Assembly (NCBI GenBank): GCA_026985685.1
Contig: JALSQA010000456.1
Location: 1 to 6,759 of the forward strand
DNA length: 6,759 nucleotides
From: Campylobacterales bacterium
Lineage (GTDB): Bacteria; Campylobacterota; Campylobacteria; Campylobacterales; QNZT01
Direction of reading: 5' to 3'
The first letter of the stretch is position 1. Every line of letters starts with the position of its first letter. The notes beneath the pieces are model-generated. The model was not told where the DNA came from, searched no databases, and saw nothing but the letters and a program-made list of their open reading frames with translations. The position numbers were made by a program, and so were the translations under genes. This document shows, in pieces, positions 1 to 6,124 of the stretch.

Positions 1-1569
1 TAAAAAAGCTTCTAACGTACTTTGTGGATTTTGAATTATAAAATCACGATACAGTCCATAAAATTCATCTATATTTAATCCTCTGTCCATACCATCAGGA
101 AGCATGGCATAACTGTTTTTGATAGCAAAAGCCTCTTCAAGATTATCGATTAAATCATAAGTACTTTCTTCAAGTGACTCTTGTAATGTTTTGATATCGT
201 TAAAAAATTTTGTAATCGTCGCAAATGCTTTTTTACTCACTTGTTCCTGGAGCTTTTCAGAATGTTTTACAAATATATCATATATTGAGCAATTGTTTTG
301 ATGTCCTAAGTATAGCATCTTATCTATAGTAGCTTTACCTAATCCGCGTTTTGGTTTATTTATGATTCGTTTGAGAGAAAAGTCATCGTGTATATTTGCA
401 ATGACACGTAAATAAGCGATAACATCTTTGATCTCTGCACGTTCATAAAATTTTAGTCCTCCAACCATTTTATATGGAATACCTGCTTTATTTAATCCCT
501 CTTCTATAGATCTTGATAAAGCATTTATACGATAAAGGACAGCTATATCTTTAGGATTTACACCACTTGATATAAGTTTTTTGATAGAGTCTGCTATATA
601 ACGTGCTTCTGCATTTTCATCATTGTGATGGATTAATTCTACTTCTTTACCATCCTCTTTTGTACCTTGAAGTTCTTTTCCTAAACGAGCTCTGTTGTGT
701 TCAATGAGTTCATTTGCAACTTTGAGTATAGCTGTGGTTGAGCGGTAGTTTTTTGTGAGTTTTATAACTTTTGTATTTTTAAAAATTTTATCAAACTCTA
801 AAATATTCTTTATATTTGCACCTCTCCAGCCATAGATACTCTGATCATCATCTCCAACGACGCAGAGGTTTTGGTGTTGACTTGATAATTTTTCAAGTAG
901 TTTAAATTGTAAATCATTGGTATCTTGATACTCATCTACGAGGATGTATTGATATTTTTGGCTAATCTCTTTGCAAAGTATTTCATTTTGTGAGAGTATT
1001 TGGTAGGGCAGGGCGAGAAGATCATCAAAATCTACTAGATTATTCTGAATAAGATATTCTTGATATTTTTTGTATGTATTGGCAATTTTTTTATAGTTTT
1101 GCATCTGTGCACCACTGATAGCTTCATCTGGATTGATAAGATTGTTTTTAAAACGAGATATTTCACTTGCTATCATAGGTACAGGTAAATCTACATCAAG
1201 ACTTTTAATGATACGCTTTTTATCATCAGTATCTATAATTACAAAATTATTAGATCTATCAAGTTCTTGCATATAAAATTTTAAAAAAAGTAAGCCAAAT
1301 TTATGGAATGTACACAAAAGAGGGGGATAACTTATCTCTTCATGTAGTAAAGAGAGTGCACGCTGTCTCATCTCTGAAGCTGCTTTATTTGTAAATGTAA
1401 GTGTTAAGATAGAAGAGGCTGGTATACCATTTGCGATAAGGTAAGCAACTCTTGAAGTAATAGTCTTTGTTTTACCGCTTCCCGCTCCTGCCAATATCAG
1501 AAGAGGACCATCAATCTGTTTAACCGCCTGGGTTTGTGATTCATTTAATTGTGCAAATATCTTTTCCAT
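1..1569 (-). CDS. uvrD: UvrD/PcrA/Rep-type superfamily 1A DNA helicase, N-terminal part (C-terminus beyond window)
   Basis: ATP-dependent 3'-5' DNA helicase, in this family used in excision and mismatch repair and in clearing blocked replication forks. The frame is open for 523 codons from the ATG at 1569 to the window edge, with no internal stop. Visible motifs are the Q-motif region LNESQTQAV (residues 8-16), Walker A AGAGSGKT (27-34), motif Ia TFTNKAASEM (58-67), VDFDDLL (179-185), Walker B/motif II VDEYQD (211-216), motif III GDDDQSIYGWRGA (239-251), motif IV NYRS (274-277), LYRIN (345-349) and GGLKFYER (368-375). It stops at the edge in STLEAFL, just where motifs V and VI should follow. 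Family members are roughly 680-720 residues, so about a quarter is missing. The Shine-Dalgarno sequence is poor. It is divergent from the lysR gene. UvrD, PcrA and Rep cannot be told apart without the C-terminus; uvrD is the usual symbol in this phylum. Confidence 0.95.
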   Translation of the reverse strand, partial: MEKIFAQLNESQTQAVKQIDGPLLILAGAGSGKTKTITSRVAYLIANGIPASSILTLTFTNKAASEMRQRALSLLHEEISYPPLLCTFHKFGLLFLKFYMQELDRSNNFVIIDTDDKKRIIKSLDVDLPVPMIASEISRFKNNLINPDEAISGAQMQNYKKIANTYKKYQEYLIQNNLVDFDDLLALPYQILSQNEILCKEISQKYQYILVDEYQDTNDLQFKLLEKLSSQHQNLCVVGDDDQSIYGWRGANIKNILEFDKIFKNTKVIKLTKNYRSTTAILKVANELIEHNRARLGKELQGTKEDGKEVELIHHNDENAEARYIADSIKKLISSGVNPKDIAVLYRINALSRSIEEGLNKAGIPYKMVGGLKFYERAEIKDVIAYLRVIANIHDDFSLKRIINKPKRGLGKATIDKMLYLGHQNNCSIYDIFVKHSEKLQEQVSKKAFATITKFFNDIKTLQESLEESTYDLIDNLEEAFAIKNSYAMLPDGMDRGLNIDEFYGLYRDFIIQNPQSTLEAFL

Positions 1570-1591
1570 CGTAAACTCTACTTTTCTTTAT

Positions 1592-1597
1592 ATTATA
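1592..1597 (-). promoter_or_regulatory. Candidate -10 box for the helicase gene
   Basis: The minus strand reads TATAAT, a perfect sigma-70 -10 hexamer, 22 nt upstream of the helicase ATG, which would give a leader of about 15 nt. No good -35 is seen at 16-18 nt. Campylobacterota promoters commonly lack a conserved -35, so that is not disqualifying. The surrounding AT-richness makes chance matches likely. Confidence 0.4.
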
Positions 1598-1602
1598 GTT
1601 AA

Positions 1603-1617
1603 ATTTTGATAAAAAAT
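1603..1617. promoter_or_regulatory. 15-bp dyad ATTTT-N5-AAAAT, possible LysR-type site
   Basis: This is a perfect 5-bp inverted repeat with a 5-base centre and fits the T-N11-A pattern of LysR-family binding sites (T1604, A1616). It lies upstream of the helicase -10 box. Its centre is 63 bp from that of the second dyad at 1666-1680, close to six helical turns. The region is so AT-rich that chance is a real alternative. Confidence 0.25.
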
Positions 1618-1658
1618 TGATAATAAAGCTTTTTGTTATTTACTTTTATATTATTTTT

Positions 1659-1667
1659 TGTTATCAT
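1659..1667 (+). promoter_or_regulatory. Candidate extended -10 promoter for the lysR gene
   Basis: TGTTATCAT matches the extended -10 pattern TGnTATAAT with one mismatch. Transcription would start near 1674, giving a leader of about 35 nt that contains the Shine-Dalgarno AAGGA at 1698-1702, six bases before the ATG. No clear -35 at normal spacing. Confidence 0.4.
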
Positions 1668-1680
1668 AATGAAAAATTAT
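1666..1680. promoter_or_regulatory. 15-bp dyad ATAAT-N5-ATTAT, possible LysR autoregulatory operator
   Basis: A perfect 5-bp inverted repeat with T-N11-A geometry (T1667, A1679). It overlaps the end of the candidate lysR -10 box and the expected transcription start, where a LysR-family protein would repress its own gene. TTATCA also occurs as a direct repeat at 1661-1666 and 1677-1682. Inference from pattern only. Confidence 0.3.
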
Positions 1681-1708
1681 CAATTATATTCAACCATAAG
1701 GACATTTT

Positions 1709-2608
1709 ATGCTAAAAGATTTTGCAAAACTAGGTACATTTCTGACCGTGGTAAAAGAGCGGAGTTTCTCCAAAGCTTCTAAGAAACTAGGTATATCCCA
1801 GCCTGCTGTGACTCAACAGATCAAATGGCTAGAAGAATATCTTGATTCTAGGATTGTTGAAAGAAAGAAAAATGGTATAACACTTACTAAAACAGGTGAA
1901 GAATTATACAAAATTGCCTTAAGATTAGATAAATGTGTCTCTAGTGTAGAGAAAGAGATTATTCATGTGATGAATAAAGAGTTAACTTTTATCATCGGAG
2001 CTTCTTTTACCATTGGAAACTATGTTTTACCTTCTTTTCTCAATGATATTAAAGAAGCTATCAATAATGATGTATTGATACAAGTTGATGTTTCTCAAAA
2101 AGTGCTTGATTCTTTGGTTGATAAAAAAACTGATATAGCGATGATTGAATCTCCTATATTTTTAGATGGTATTATCTATCGTGAATGGCTTGAAGATGAG
2201 TTTGTTCTCTTTAGTAATCAGCCTTTACCTAAAATAGTCAGACCAGAAATGCTTAAAGAGTTTAACTGGATTTGCAGAGAAGAAGTATCACATACCAGGC
2301 GTGTTATTGCTGAAGCTTTTGAAGATGCAAACCTGGAATGTAAAGCATTTGATATCGCTACAACGGTGACATCACCAACTGCTGTGGTACAAACAGTTCT
2401 AAGAGCACCTGATGAGGGTAAACAAACTGTTGCTATCATCTCAAGATACTCTATCAATGATGAAATAGAAAGTGGTAAATTATATGCTGCTAAAATAAAA
2501 GGTATTGAGTTAAAGAGATCTTTTTATCTAGCGTATCTTAAAGATAGAAAGCATGATGCTTTTATCGATAAAGTAGTTAGTTTCTTTATGAGAAAGAGAA
2601 AAATTTAA
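1709..2608 (+). CDS. LysR-family transcriptional regulator
   Basis: A one-component DNA-binding regulator, 299 residues, the usual LysR length. The N-terminal winged helix-turn-helix covers about residues 4-65, with the typical run FSKASKKLGISQPAVTQQIK (20-39) followed by LEEYLDSRIVER (41-52) and LTKTGEELY (59-67). A linker helix leads to the effector-binding domain (about 92-295), beginning IIGASFTIGNYVLP (95-108), a pattern shared with the CbbR and CysL type of LysR proteins. The start is supported by AAGGA six bases upstream. It is divergent from the helicase gene and its stop codon interlocks with that of the convergent hypothetical gene (shared TTAA at 2605-2608). The neighbours do not reveal its target or ligand. 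LysR proteins often regulate a divergent gene, but a repair helicase would be an unusual target, so autoregulation or a distant target is more likely. Confidence 0.95.
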   Translation: MLKDFAKLGTFLTVVKERSFSKASKKLGISQPAVTQQIKWLEEYLDSRIVERKKNGITLTKTGEELYKIALRLDKCVSSVEKEIIHVMNKELTFIIGASFTIGNYVLPSFLNDIKEAINNDVLIQVDVSQKVLDSLVDKKTDIAMIESPIFLDGIIYREWLEDEFVLFSNQPLPKIVRPEMLKEFNWICREEVSHTRRVIAEAFEDANLECKAFDIATTVTSPTAVVQTVLRAPDEGKQTVAIISRYSINDEIESGKLYAAKIKGIELKRSFYLAYLKDRKHDAFIDKVVSFFMRKRKI

Positions 2609-3057
2609 TCTCTGTTCTCTTTGATAAAATCCTGGTTCTCAGGGTTTGAAAGAAAAATATTGGTTGATTTTTGAATATCAGCTTTTTTATGTGTATATTC
2701 ACTTGGCACTGATAGATTTATGAGGATAGGGGTATCTTCTATTATTATCTGTACAATTGCATGAAGAGGGATAGTAACATAACTTCCGACATTTTGATGT
2801 CCAAAACCTGCTTCAAAATATAAATTGTTATCATCAAAAGTACAAGTTTCAAATGTATACTCTGCTACAACAAAAAGTGTGATTGGTTTAAATGTTGAAG
2901 AGATATCATAGGGTAAGATAGGGTCAAATTTTATCTCTGAGATATTTGTAAGGATTGAGAAATAAGTTCCTTTTGAAAGTAGAAGATCGATAGTCTCTTT
3001 GATATGCAAAACCATCATCTCGTTAAAATCCTGATCTCTTAGAAAACTTTGTACCAT
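2605..3057 (-). CDS. Conserved hypothetical protein, possibly SspB-like fold
   Basis: A small soluble protein, 150 residues from the ATG at 3057, with no signal peptide or membrane segment. I do not recognise it as a named family. The core (about residues 56-116) alternates short hydrophobic strands and carries LYFEAGFG (79-86), then VTIPLHAIVQI (94-104). This resembles from memory the FNARFGG...VSVPLAAVLAI region of E. coli SspB, the adaptor that delivers ssrA-tagged proteins to ClpXP. That likeness is pattern-level only. The C-terminal 30 residues look polar and flexible, as SspB tails are. The start is uncertain: AAGG stands 11 nt before the first ATG, while a double ATG at residues 14-15 (3013-3018) has AGGA 10 nt before it, giving 136-137 residues. 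It is last in the pyrB-pabB-pabC cluster, 22 nt after pabC. Confidence 0.82.
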   Translation of the reverse strand: MVQSFLRDQDFNEMMVLHIKETIDLLLSKGTYFSILTNISEIKFDPILPYDISSTFKPITLFVVAEYTFETCTFDDNNLYFEAGFGHQNVGSYVTIPLHAIVQIIIEDTPILINLSVPSEYTHKKADIQKSTNIFLSNPENQDFIKENRD

Positions 3058-3079
3058 TTTTGTTAAAACCTTATATGAA

Positions 3080-3661
3080 TTAATATATAAATGAAATATG
3101 CTTTAATTCCTTAAAGCCAATCATTGCATTCATTATAGCAAACTTTGTACAAATTTTTAACTCTTTTTTCGTTAAATTTTTCATTTTTAACTCTTTTTGC
3201 CTAATCATATACTCTCTATATGTACCTTTTAAGAGAGGATTTGTGGGTGTATACCAATTTAAACCATCATATAGAGCAATATTTGCAATCGTTGTATCTC
3301 TTAAAAGATCATCTTTGATGATGAGAATATCATCATAGTTTGGGTGATTTTTCAGAAGTTCTTCAAAACAACTTCTATTGGTTGATTTATAACGATATGA
3401 GATTGATGAATCAACCAAAGCGATTTTTTCTATATGTTTTGGGGTATAGGGATAAAAGTTTATATCTTTGATTTTTGTGTCATAAATCACTTTACATCTA
3501 AAAAGAGCATCTCCTTTTGGAATGGTGATCTCTTTTTCAAGAGAGATTTGACTTGGTTTTTTAAATATCGCTTTGATAGTTTGATCTAATCTTTTTTGGT
3601 GTAGATTTAGATTGTAGATTTTACCATTTTGTATACGGATTGTTTCAAAAAAAAGGGACAT
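3080..3661 (-). CDS. pabC: Aminotransferase class IV, putative 4-amino-4-deoxychorismate lyase
   Basis: A predicted PLP enzyme that would cleave 4-amino-4-deoxychorismate into p-aminobenzoate and pyruvate for folate synthesis. It is 193 residues, shorter than the ~270-residue E. coli PabC and similar to the C-terminal half of PabB-PabC fusions. Seen motifs: FFETI...NGKIYNLNLHQKRL (4-25); YRYKSTNRS (89-97), where K92 is the likely Schiff-base lysine; LRDTTIANIAL (120-130); WYTPTNPLLKGTYR (136-149). In E. coli PabC the residue matching D122 is, as I recall it, glutamate (VTE...AN), so this appears a conservative swap at the residue that contacts the PLP ring nitrogen. The ATG at 3661 lies inside the end of pabB (17-nt overlap, different frame), with only a weak purine-rich AGAGAAG upstream. 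The function is inferred from motifs plus the pabB neighbour. Another class IV aminotransferase role is less likely. Confidence 0.85.
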   Translation of the reverse strand: MSLFFETIRIQNGKIYNLNLHQKRLDQTIKAIFKKPSQISLEKEITIPKGDALFRCKVIYDTKIKDINFYPYTPKHIEKIALVDSSISYRYKSTNRSCFEELLKNHPNYDDILIIKDDLLRDTTIANIALYDGLNWYTPTNPLLKGTYREYMIRQKELKMKNLTKKELKICTKFAIMNAMIGFKELKHISFIY

Positions 3662-4598
3662 ATATCTTCTCTTTTAACTCATTGTACTCATCCTCACAGT
3701 CACTATCTATTGTGATTCCTCCACCACTTTTATAAACTAAGCCTGATGGTGTTTTTTCGATAAAACGAATCATGACAGCACTATCAAGGTCTGTACCGTC
3801 AAATACTCCAAAGATACCTGTAAAAAAACCTCTTTGATAATTTTCTATCTCTTTTATAATATTTGTAGTACTTTTTTTTGGTGCACCAGTGATAGAACCA
3901 GCAGGAAGTAGTTTTAGTAAATTATCTCCTAAATTATCTTGCCAGTTATCAGGTAGTTCTCCTTTGATTTTAGAACTCACTTGCAAGAGTGTACGATCTC
4001 CTGCTTTGATTTTGTCAATATAGCGAAATTTTTCAACACGTACTTTATTTGCGATTTGAGAGATATCATTTCGTAAAAGATCAACAACCATGACATGTTC
4101 AGCCATCTCTTTTTTATTGTTTAAAATCTTTTTCTTAGCATTTGGAATTGATGCATCAATTGTCCCTTTCATGGGGTATGTGTAGATAGTGTTGTTTTGA
4201 ATATTTATAAACCTTTCTGGTGTAAAACAGACAAATTTATCTTTGTATAAAAGTTTAAATTTTGCATCTGTATAGTCATAAATCTCTTTTAGTGAGTAAT
4301 TGATATTTAACTTTGATGCGAAGGTAAGATTTAATAGATAAGTGTTTCCTTCTCTGATTTGTGCGATAACTTTATCGAAAGATTTTTGATAGTTTTTAAA
4401 TGTTACTGTTTTTGAACTATATGGTATTTTCTTATTATATATAGGGCTTTTTTGTTTATCTATACTAAAATATATATCTTTTGGGATTTTGTTTAAAGGG
4501 TGGAGTGCATAATTTTCTTGCTCAAAGTCTATGAGAAAAAATATAGGTACTCTTCTTTTCCCATAATCATTTAATTTATCACGTAAGGTTTGATTCAT
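3645..4598 (-). CDS. pabB: Aminodeoxychorismate synthase component I
   Basis: Converts chorismate and ammonia (from glutamine through PabA) to 4-amino-4-deoxychorismate. Chorismate-binding motifs seen: FTPERF (125-130), PMKGTI (142-147), VDLLRND (172-178), PAGSITGAPK (232-241), GIFGVFDG (261-268), YKSGGGIT (289-296) and the SDxxxEYxEL end (299-308). K144 in MKGT corresponds to the catalytic lysine of PabB, where anthranilate synthase TrpE has alanine; this separates the two. At 317 residues it lacks most of the N-terminal region of the 453-residue E. coli PabB, keeping the chorismate-binding domain. I chose the ATG at 4598 because it forms an ATGA overlap with the pyrB stop, pointing to translational coupling; no Shine-Dalgarno is visible. 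A TTG two codons upstream (4604) is the alternative. A run of eight A codes the KK after GAP (3872-3879), and a run of eight T ends the gene. pabA is not in the window. Confidence 0.95.
   Translation of the reverse strand: MNQTLRDKLNDYGKRRVPIFFLIDFEQENYALHPLNKIPKDIYFSIDKQKSPIYNKKIPYSSKTVTFKNYQKSFDKVIAQIREGNTYLLNLTFASKLNINYSLKEIYDYTDAKFKLLYKDKFVCFTPERFINIQNNTIYTYPMKGTIDASIPNAKKKILNNKKEMAEHVMVVDLLRNDISQIANKVRVEKFRYIDKIKAGDRTLLQVSSKIKGELPDNWQDNLGDNLLKLLPAGSITGAPKKSTTNIIKEIENYQRGFFTGIFGVFDGTDLDSAVMIRFIEKTPSGLVYKSGGGITIDSDCEDEYNELKEKIYVPFF
3647..3654 (-). other. T8 homopolymer at the pabB/pabC junction
   Basis: The coding strand has eight T in a row, read CCT TTT TTT TGA at the end of pabB and CTT TTT TTT GAA at codons 3-5 of pabC. 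Loss of one T, or gain of two, removes the pabB stop and joins the reading frames, giving about 505 residues through VPFFETI. This could be a slippage site, a phase-variable tract, or simply a composition effect of a TTT-rich overlap. Confidence 0.4.
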
Positions 4599-5470
4599 CT
4601 GCAAATCAAGTTTTCAAGTACCGCCATTCGCACAAAAACACCATTTTGTACCTGTTGTAATATTTTTGATCTCTCATCTGCAAGCAGGGCATCATCTATG
4701 TCTATATTTCTGTTAACTGGTCCTGGATGCATGATTAAGATATCTCTATCACCTATCAAATCTTTTGTAATACAAAAATCAGAAGCGTAATCTTTTAAAG
4801 AAGCATAAATCTGGTTAGTATGACGTTCTGTCTGTGTTCTAAGACTCATGATAATATCAACATCATCTAATACTTCATGAAGATAGTGTGTTTTTTTATG
4901 TGCACTGATACGTGGCATGAAATGTGGTGGAGCAACAAGTGTGATTTCAAGTCCAAAGCGGGAAAGTAGTTCGATATTACTATTTGCTACACGAGAATTT
5001 TTGATATCTCCGACTATGGCAATCTTTTTACCTTTGGGATTGGGAAAACTTTCTAAAATAGTAAAAAGATCAAGTAGTGCCTGTGTAGGATGAGCGTGTG
5101 CACCATCACCTCCATTGACGATAGGACAGTGCACATAATTTGATAATATCTTAGGTACACCTGCATCCTGGTGGCGTACTATGATCGCATCTGGATTCAT
5201 AGCATCAAGATTTGCTGCGGTATCAAAAAGAGTCTCTCCCTTGCTTGAAGAGCTTTTAGATACATCAAGATTGACAACTTCAGCACCTAAACGTTTGGCA
5301 GCTACTTCAAAACTACTTCGTGTTCTAGTCGAATTTTCAAAGAAGATTGTGATAATCAATTTACCTTCTAAATCTTCAGAGATATCTCCTCTTTTATAAC
5401 TATTTGCTTTTTCAAAAATAGTTTTTATTTCATCAATGCTAAAATCTTGTGTATTTATTAAATGTCTCAT
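4595..5470 (-). CDS. pyrB: Aspartate carbamoyltransferase catalytic subunit
   Basis: Cytosolic enzyme that condenses carbamoyl phosphate with aspartate to N-carbamoyl-aspartate, the first committed pyrimidine step. It is 291 residues, slightly shorter than the usual 300-310. Carbamoyl-phosphate-binding FENSTRTRSSFE (44-55) lies in the N-terminal domain, followed by the SSSSKGETL loop (73-81, K77), VRHQ (98-101) and HPTQALLD (127-134). The aspartate domain shows GDIKNSRVANS (154-164), SLRTQTER (209-216) and HPGPVNR (248-254). All active-site residues I know for the family are present. TRTR and the RTQTER loop favour ATCase over ornithine carbamoyltransferase. No regulatory pyrI lies alongside. 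It starts the minus-strand cluster, with its TGA overlapping the pabB ATG. Upstream of the ATG at 5470 I see no Shine-Dalgarno and no clear attenuator. Confidence 0.97.
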   Translation of the reverse strand: MRHLINTQDFSIDEIKTIFEKANSYKRGDISEDLEGKLIITIFFENSTRTRSSFEVAAKRLGAEVVNLDVSKSSSSKGETLFDTAANLDAMNPDAIIVRHQDAGVPKILSNYVHCPIVNGGDGAHAHPTQALLDLFTILESFPNPKGKKIAIVGDIKNSRVANSNIELLSRFGLEITLVAPPHFMPRISAHKKTHYLHEVLDDVDIIMSLRTQTERHTNQIYASLKDYASDFCITKDLIGDRDILIMHPGPVNRNIDIDDALLADERSKILQQVQNGVFVRMAVLENLICR

Positions 5471-5497
5471 GATAGTTTAATACTAACACACACCGCC

Positions 5498-5503
5498 TTT
5501 ATA
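5498..5503 (-). promoter_or_regulatory. Weak candidate -10 box for the pyrB operon
   Basis: The minus strand reads TATAAA, one mismatch from consensus, 27 nt upstream of the pyrB ATG, giving a leader of about 20 nt. No good -35 is present. An imperfect dyad, CACTA-N14-TAGTG at 5519-5542, lies between this box and the divergent promoter. I see no leader peptide, terminator hairpin or PyrR-type binding loop. Confidence 0.25.
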
Positions 5504-5542
5504 TGCTCTAAATTTCTTCACTATCGTTTCACATTTTTAGTG

Positions 5543-5548
5543 TAATAT
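5543..5548 (+). promoter_or_regulatory. Candidate -10 box for the glycine-zipper gene
   Basis: TAATAT sits 27 nt before the start codon, with TG just upstream, and would give a leader of about 20 nt. The leader contains a good Shine-Dalgarno, AAGGA at 5565-5569, six bases before the ATG. It is divergent from the pyrB promoter within a 105-bp region. Confidence 0.35.
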
Positions 5549-5575
5549 ATGTTTAGAAATGAGAAAGGATAGAAG

Positions 5576-6124
5576 ATGAAAAAGATATTTATATTTTTAA
5601 CACTTGTAGGTATATCAGCATTACAGGCTCAAAGTCAAAGCTATACAACATATGTTAAAGTAACCTCAAGTGTACCAGAGTATGAAAATGTGATTGAGAG
5701 AACACCCATACAAGAGTGCTGGAATGAGCAAGTACCTGTGACAAGGTATCAAGATAGTTATAGACAAACACCCCATCGTCAGGATGATACAGCAGCAGCT
5801 GTTATAGGTGGGGTAGCAGGTGGGATTTTAGGTCATCAGATAGGTAAAGGACGTGGTAAAGATGTGGCAACAATCAGTGGTGCTATATTAGGAACATTAG
5901 CCGGGCAAAATATGGCAGTAAATAATCAACCTCATAGACAAAATTATCAACAAGCTTATACAACATATGAAACAAAACGCCACTGCACAACTCATTATCG
6001 GGAAAATCATGTGCGAAACTTTTCAGGTTATAAAAATGTAGGCTATTTTAGAGGTAAAAAAATTGTCAAGTACAGTGATCATAGATTATCACGTATTCCT
6101 GTTACTGTGACTATTAGTTATTAA
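5576..6124 (+). CDS. Secreted glycine-zipper 2TM (17 kDa surface antigen-like) protein
   Basis: A predicted exported envelope protein, 182 residues. Residues 1-19 form a signal peptide: MKK, a hydrophobic core IFIFLTLVGISAL, then a likely signal peptidase I site after LQA (18). There is no lipobox cysteine, unlike the classic 17 kDa lipoprotein antigens. Residues 73-114 are a glycine-zipper pair, AAAVIGGVAGGILGHQIGKG then ISGAILGTLAG, the pattern of the Gly-zipper 2TM domain, which is thought to insert in or pack against membranes. The flanks are polar and rich in Tyr, His, Arg and Gln, with single cysteines at C48 and C137 that could pair in the periplasm. YTTY occurs at 23-26 and again at 128-131. 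The C-terminus, IPVTVTISY, ends in an aromatic residue but is too short to imply a beta-barrel. The exact role is unknown. Its 3' end overlaps convergent bioD by 36 nt. Confidence 0.88.
   Translation: MKKIFIFLTLVGISALQAQSQSYTTYVKVTSSVPEYENVIERTPIQECWNEQVPVTRYQDSYRQTPHRQDDTAAAVIGGVAGGILGHQIGKGRGKDVATISGAILGTLAGQNMAVNNQPHRQNYQQAYTTYETKRHCTTHYRENHVRNFSGYKNVGYFRGKKIVKYSDHRLSRIPVTVTISY

Noticed and set aside
1..1569. Helicase as a pseudogene or frameshifted gene
   Set aside because: I read every codon of the frame: no stop or shift, and all motifs expected in this part are in order. It is only cut by the window edge.
2218..2457. 79-codon minus-strand open frame inside lysR
   Set aside because: Lies wholly antisense to a well-supported LysR gene, with no recognisable motif. 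A shadow frame.
2631..2643. CCTG-GTTCT-CAGG hairpin just past lysR as a terminator
   Set aside because: Only a 4-bp stem, no T-tract after it on either strand, and it lies within the opposite gene's coding end.
3645..4598. Anthranilate synthase TrpE instead of PabB
   Set aside because: The MKGT lysine and the adjacent PabC-like gene favour PabB; TrpE has alanine at this site and usually a longer N-terminal tryptophan-binding region.
4599..4604. TTG at 4604 as the pabB start
   Set aside because: The ATG two codons later forms the typical ATGA overlap with the pyrB stop; TTG adds nothing recognisable and has no Shine-Dalgarno.
4590..4790. 66-codon plus-strand open frame opposite the pyrB end
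   Set aside because: Antisense to conserved pyrB codons, including the HPGPVNR motif; no family likeness.
5181..5399. 72-codon plus-strand open frame opposite the pyrB start
   Set aside because: Antisense to the STRTR region of pyrB; composition follows the complementary gene.
5519..5542. CACTA-N14-TAGTG as a pyr operator or attenuator
   Set aside because: A five-base stem with a 14-base loop in AT-rich DNA, with no T-run or known pyr regulatory motif. Noted only as a weak dyad.
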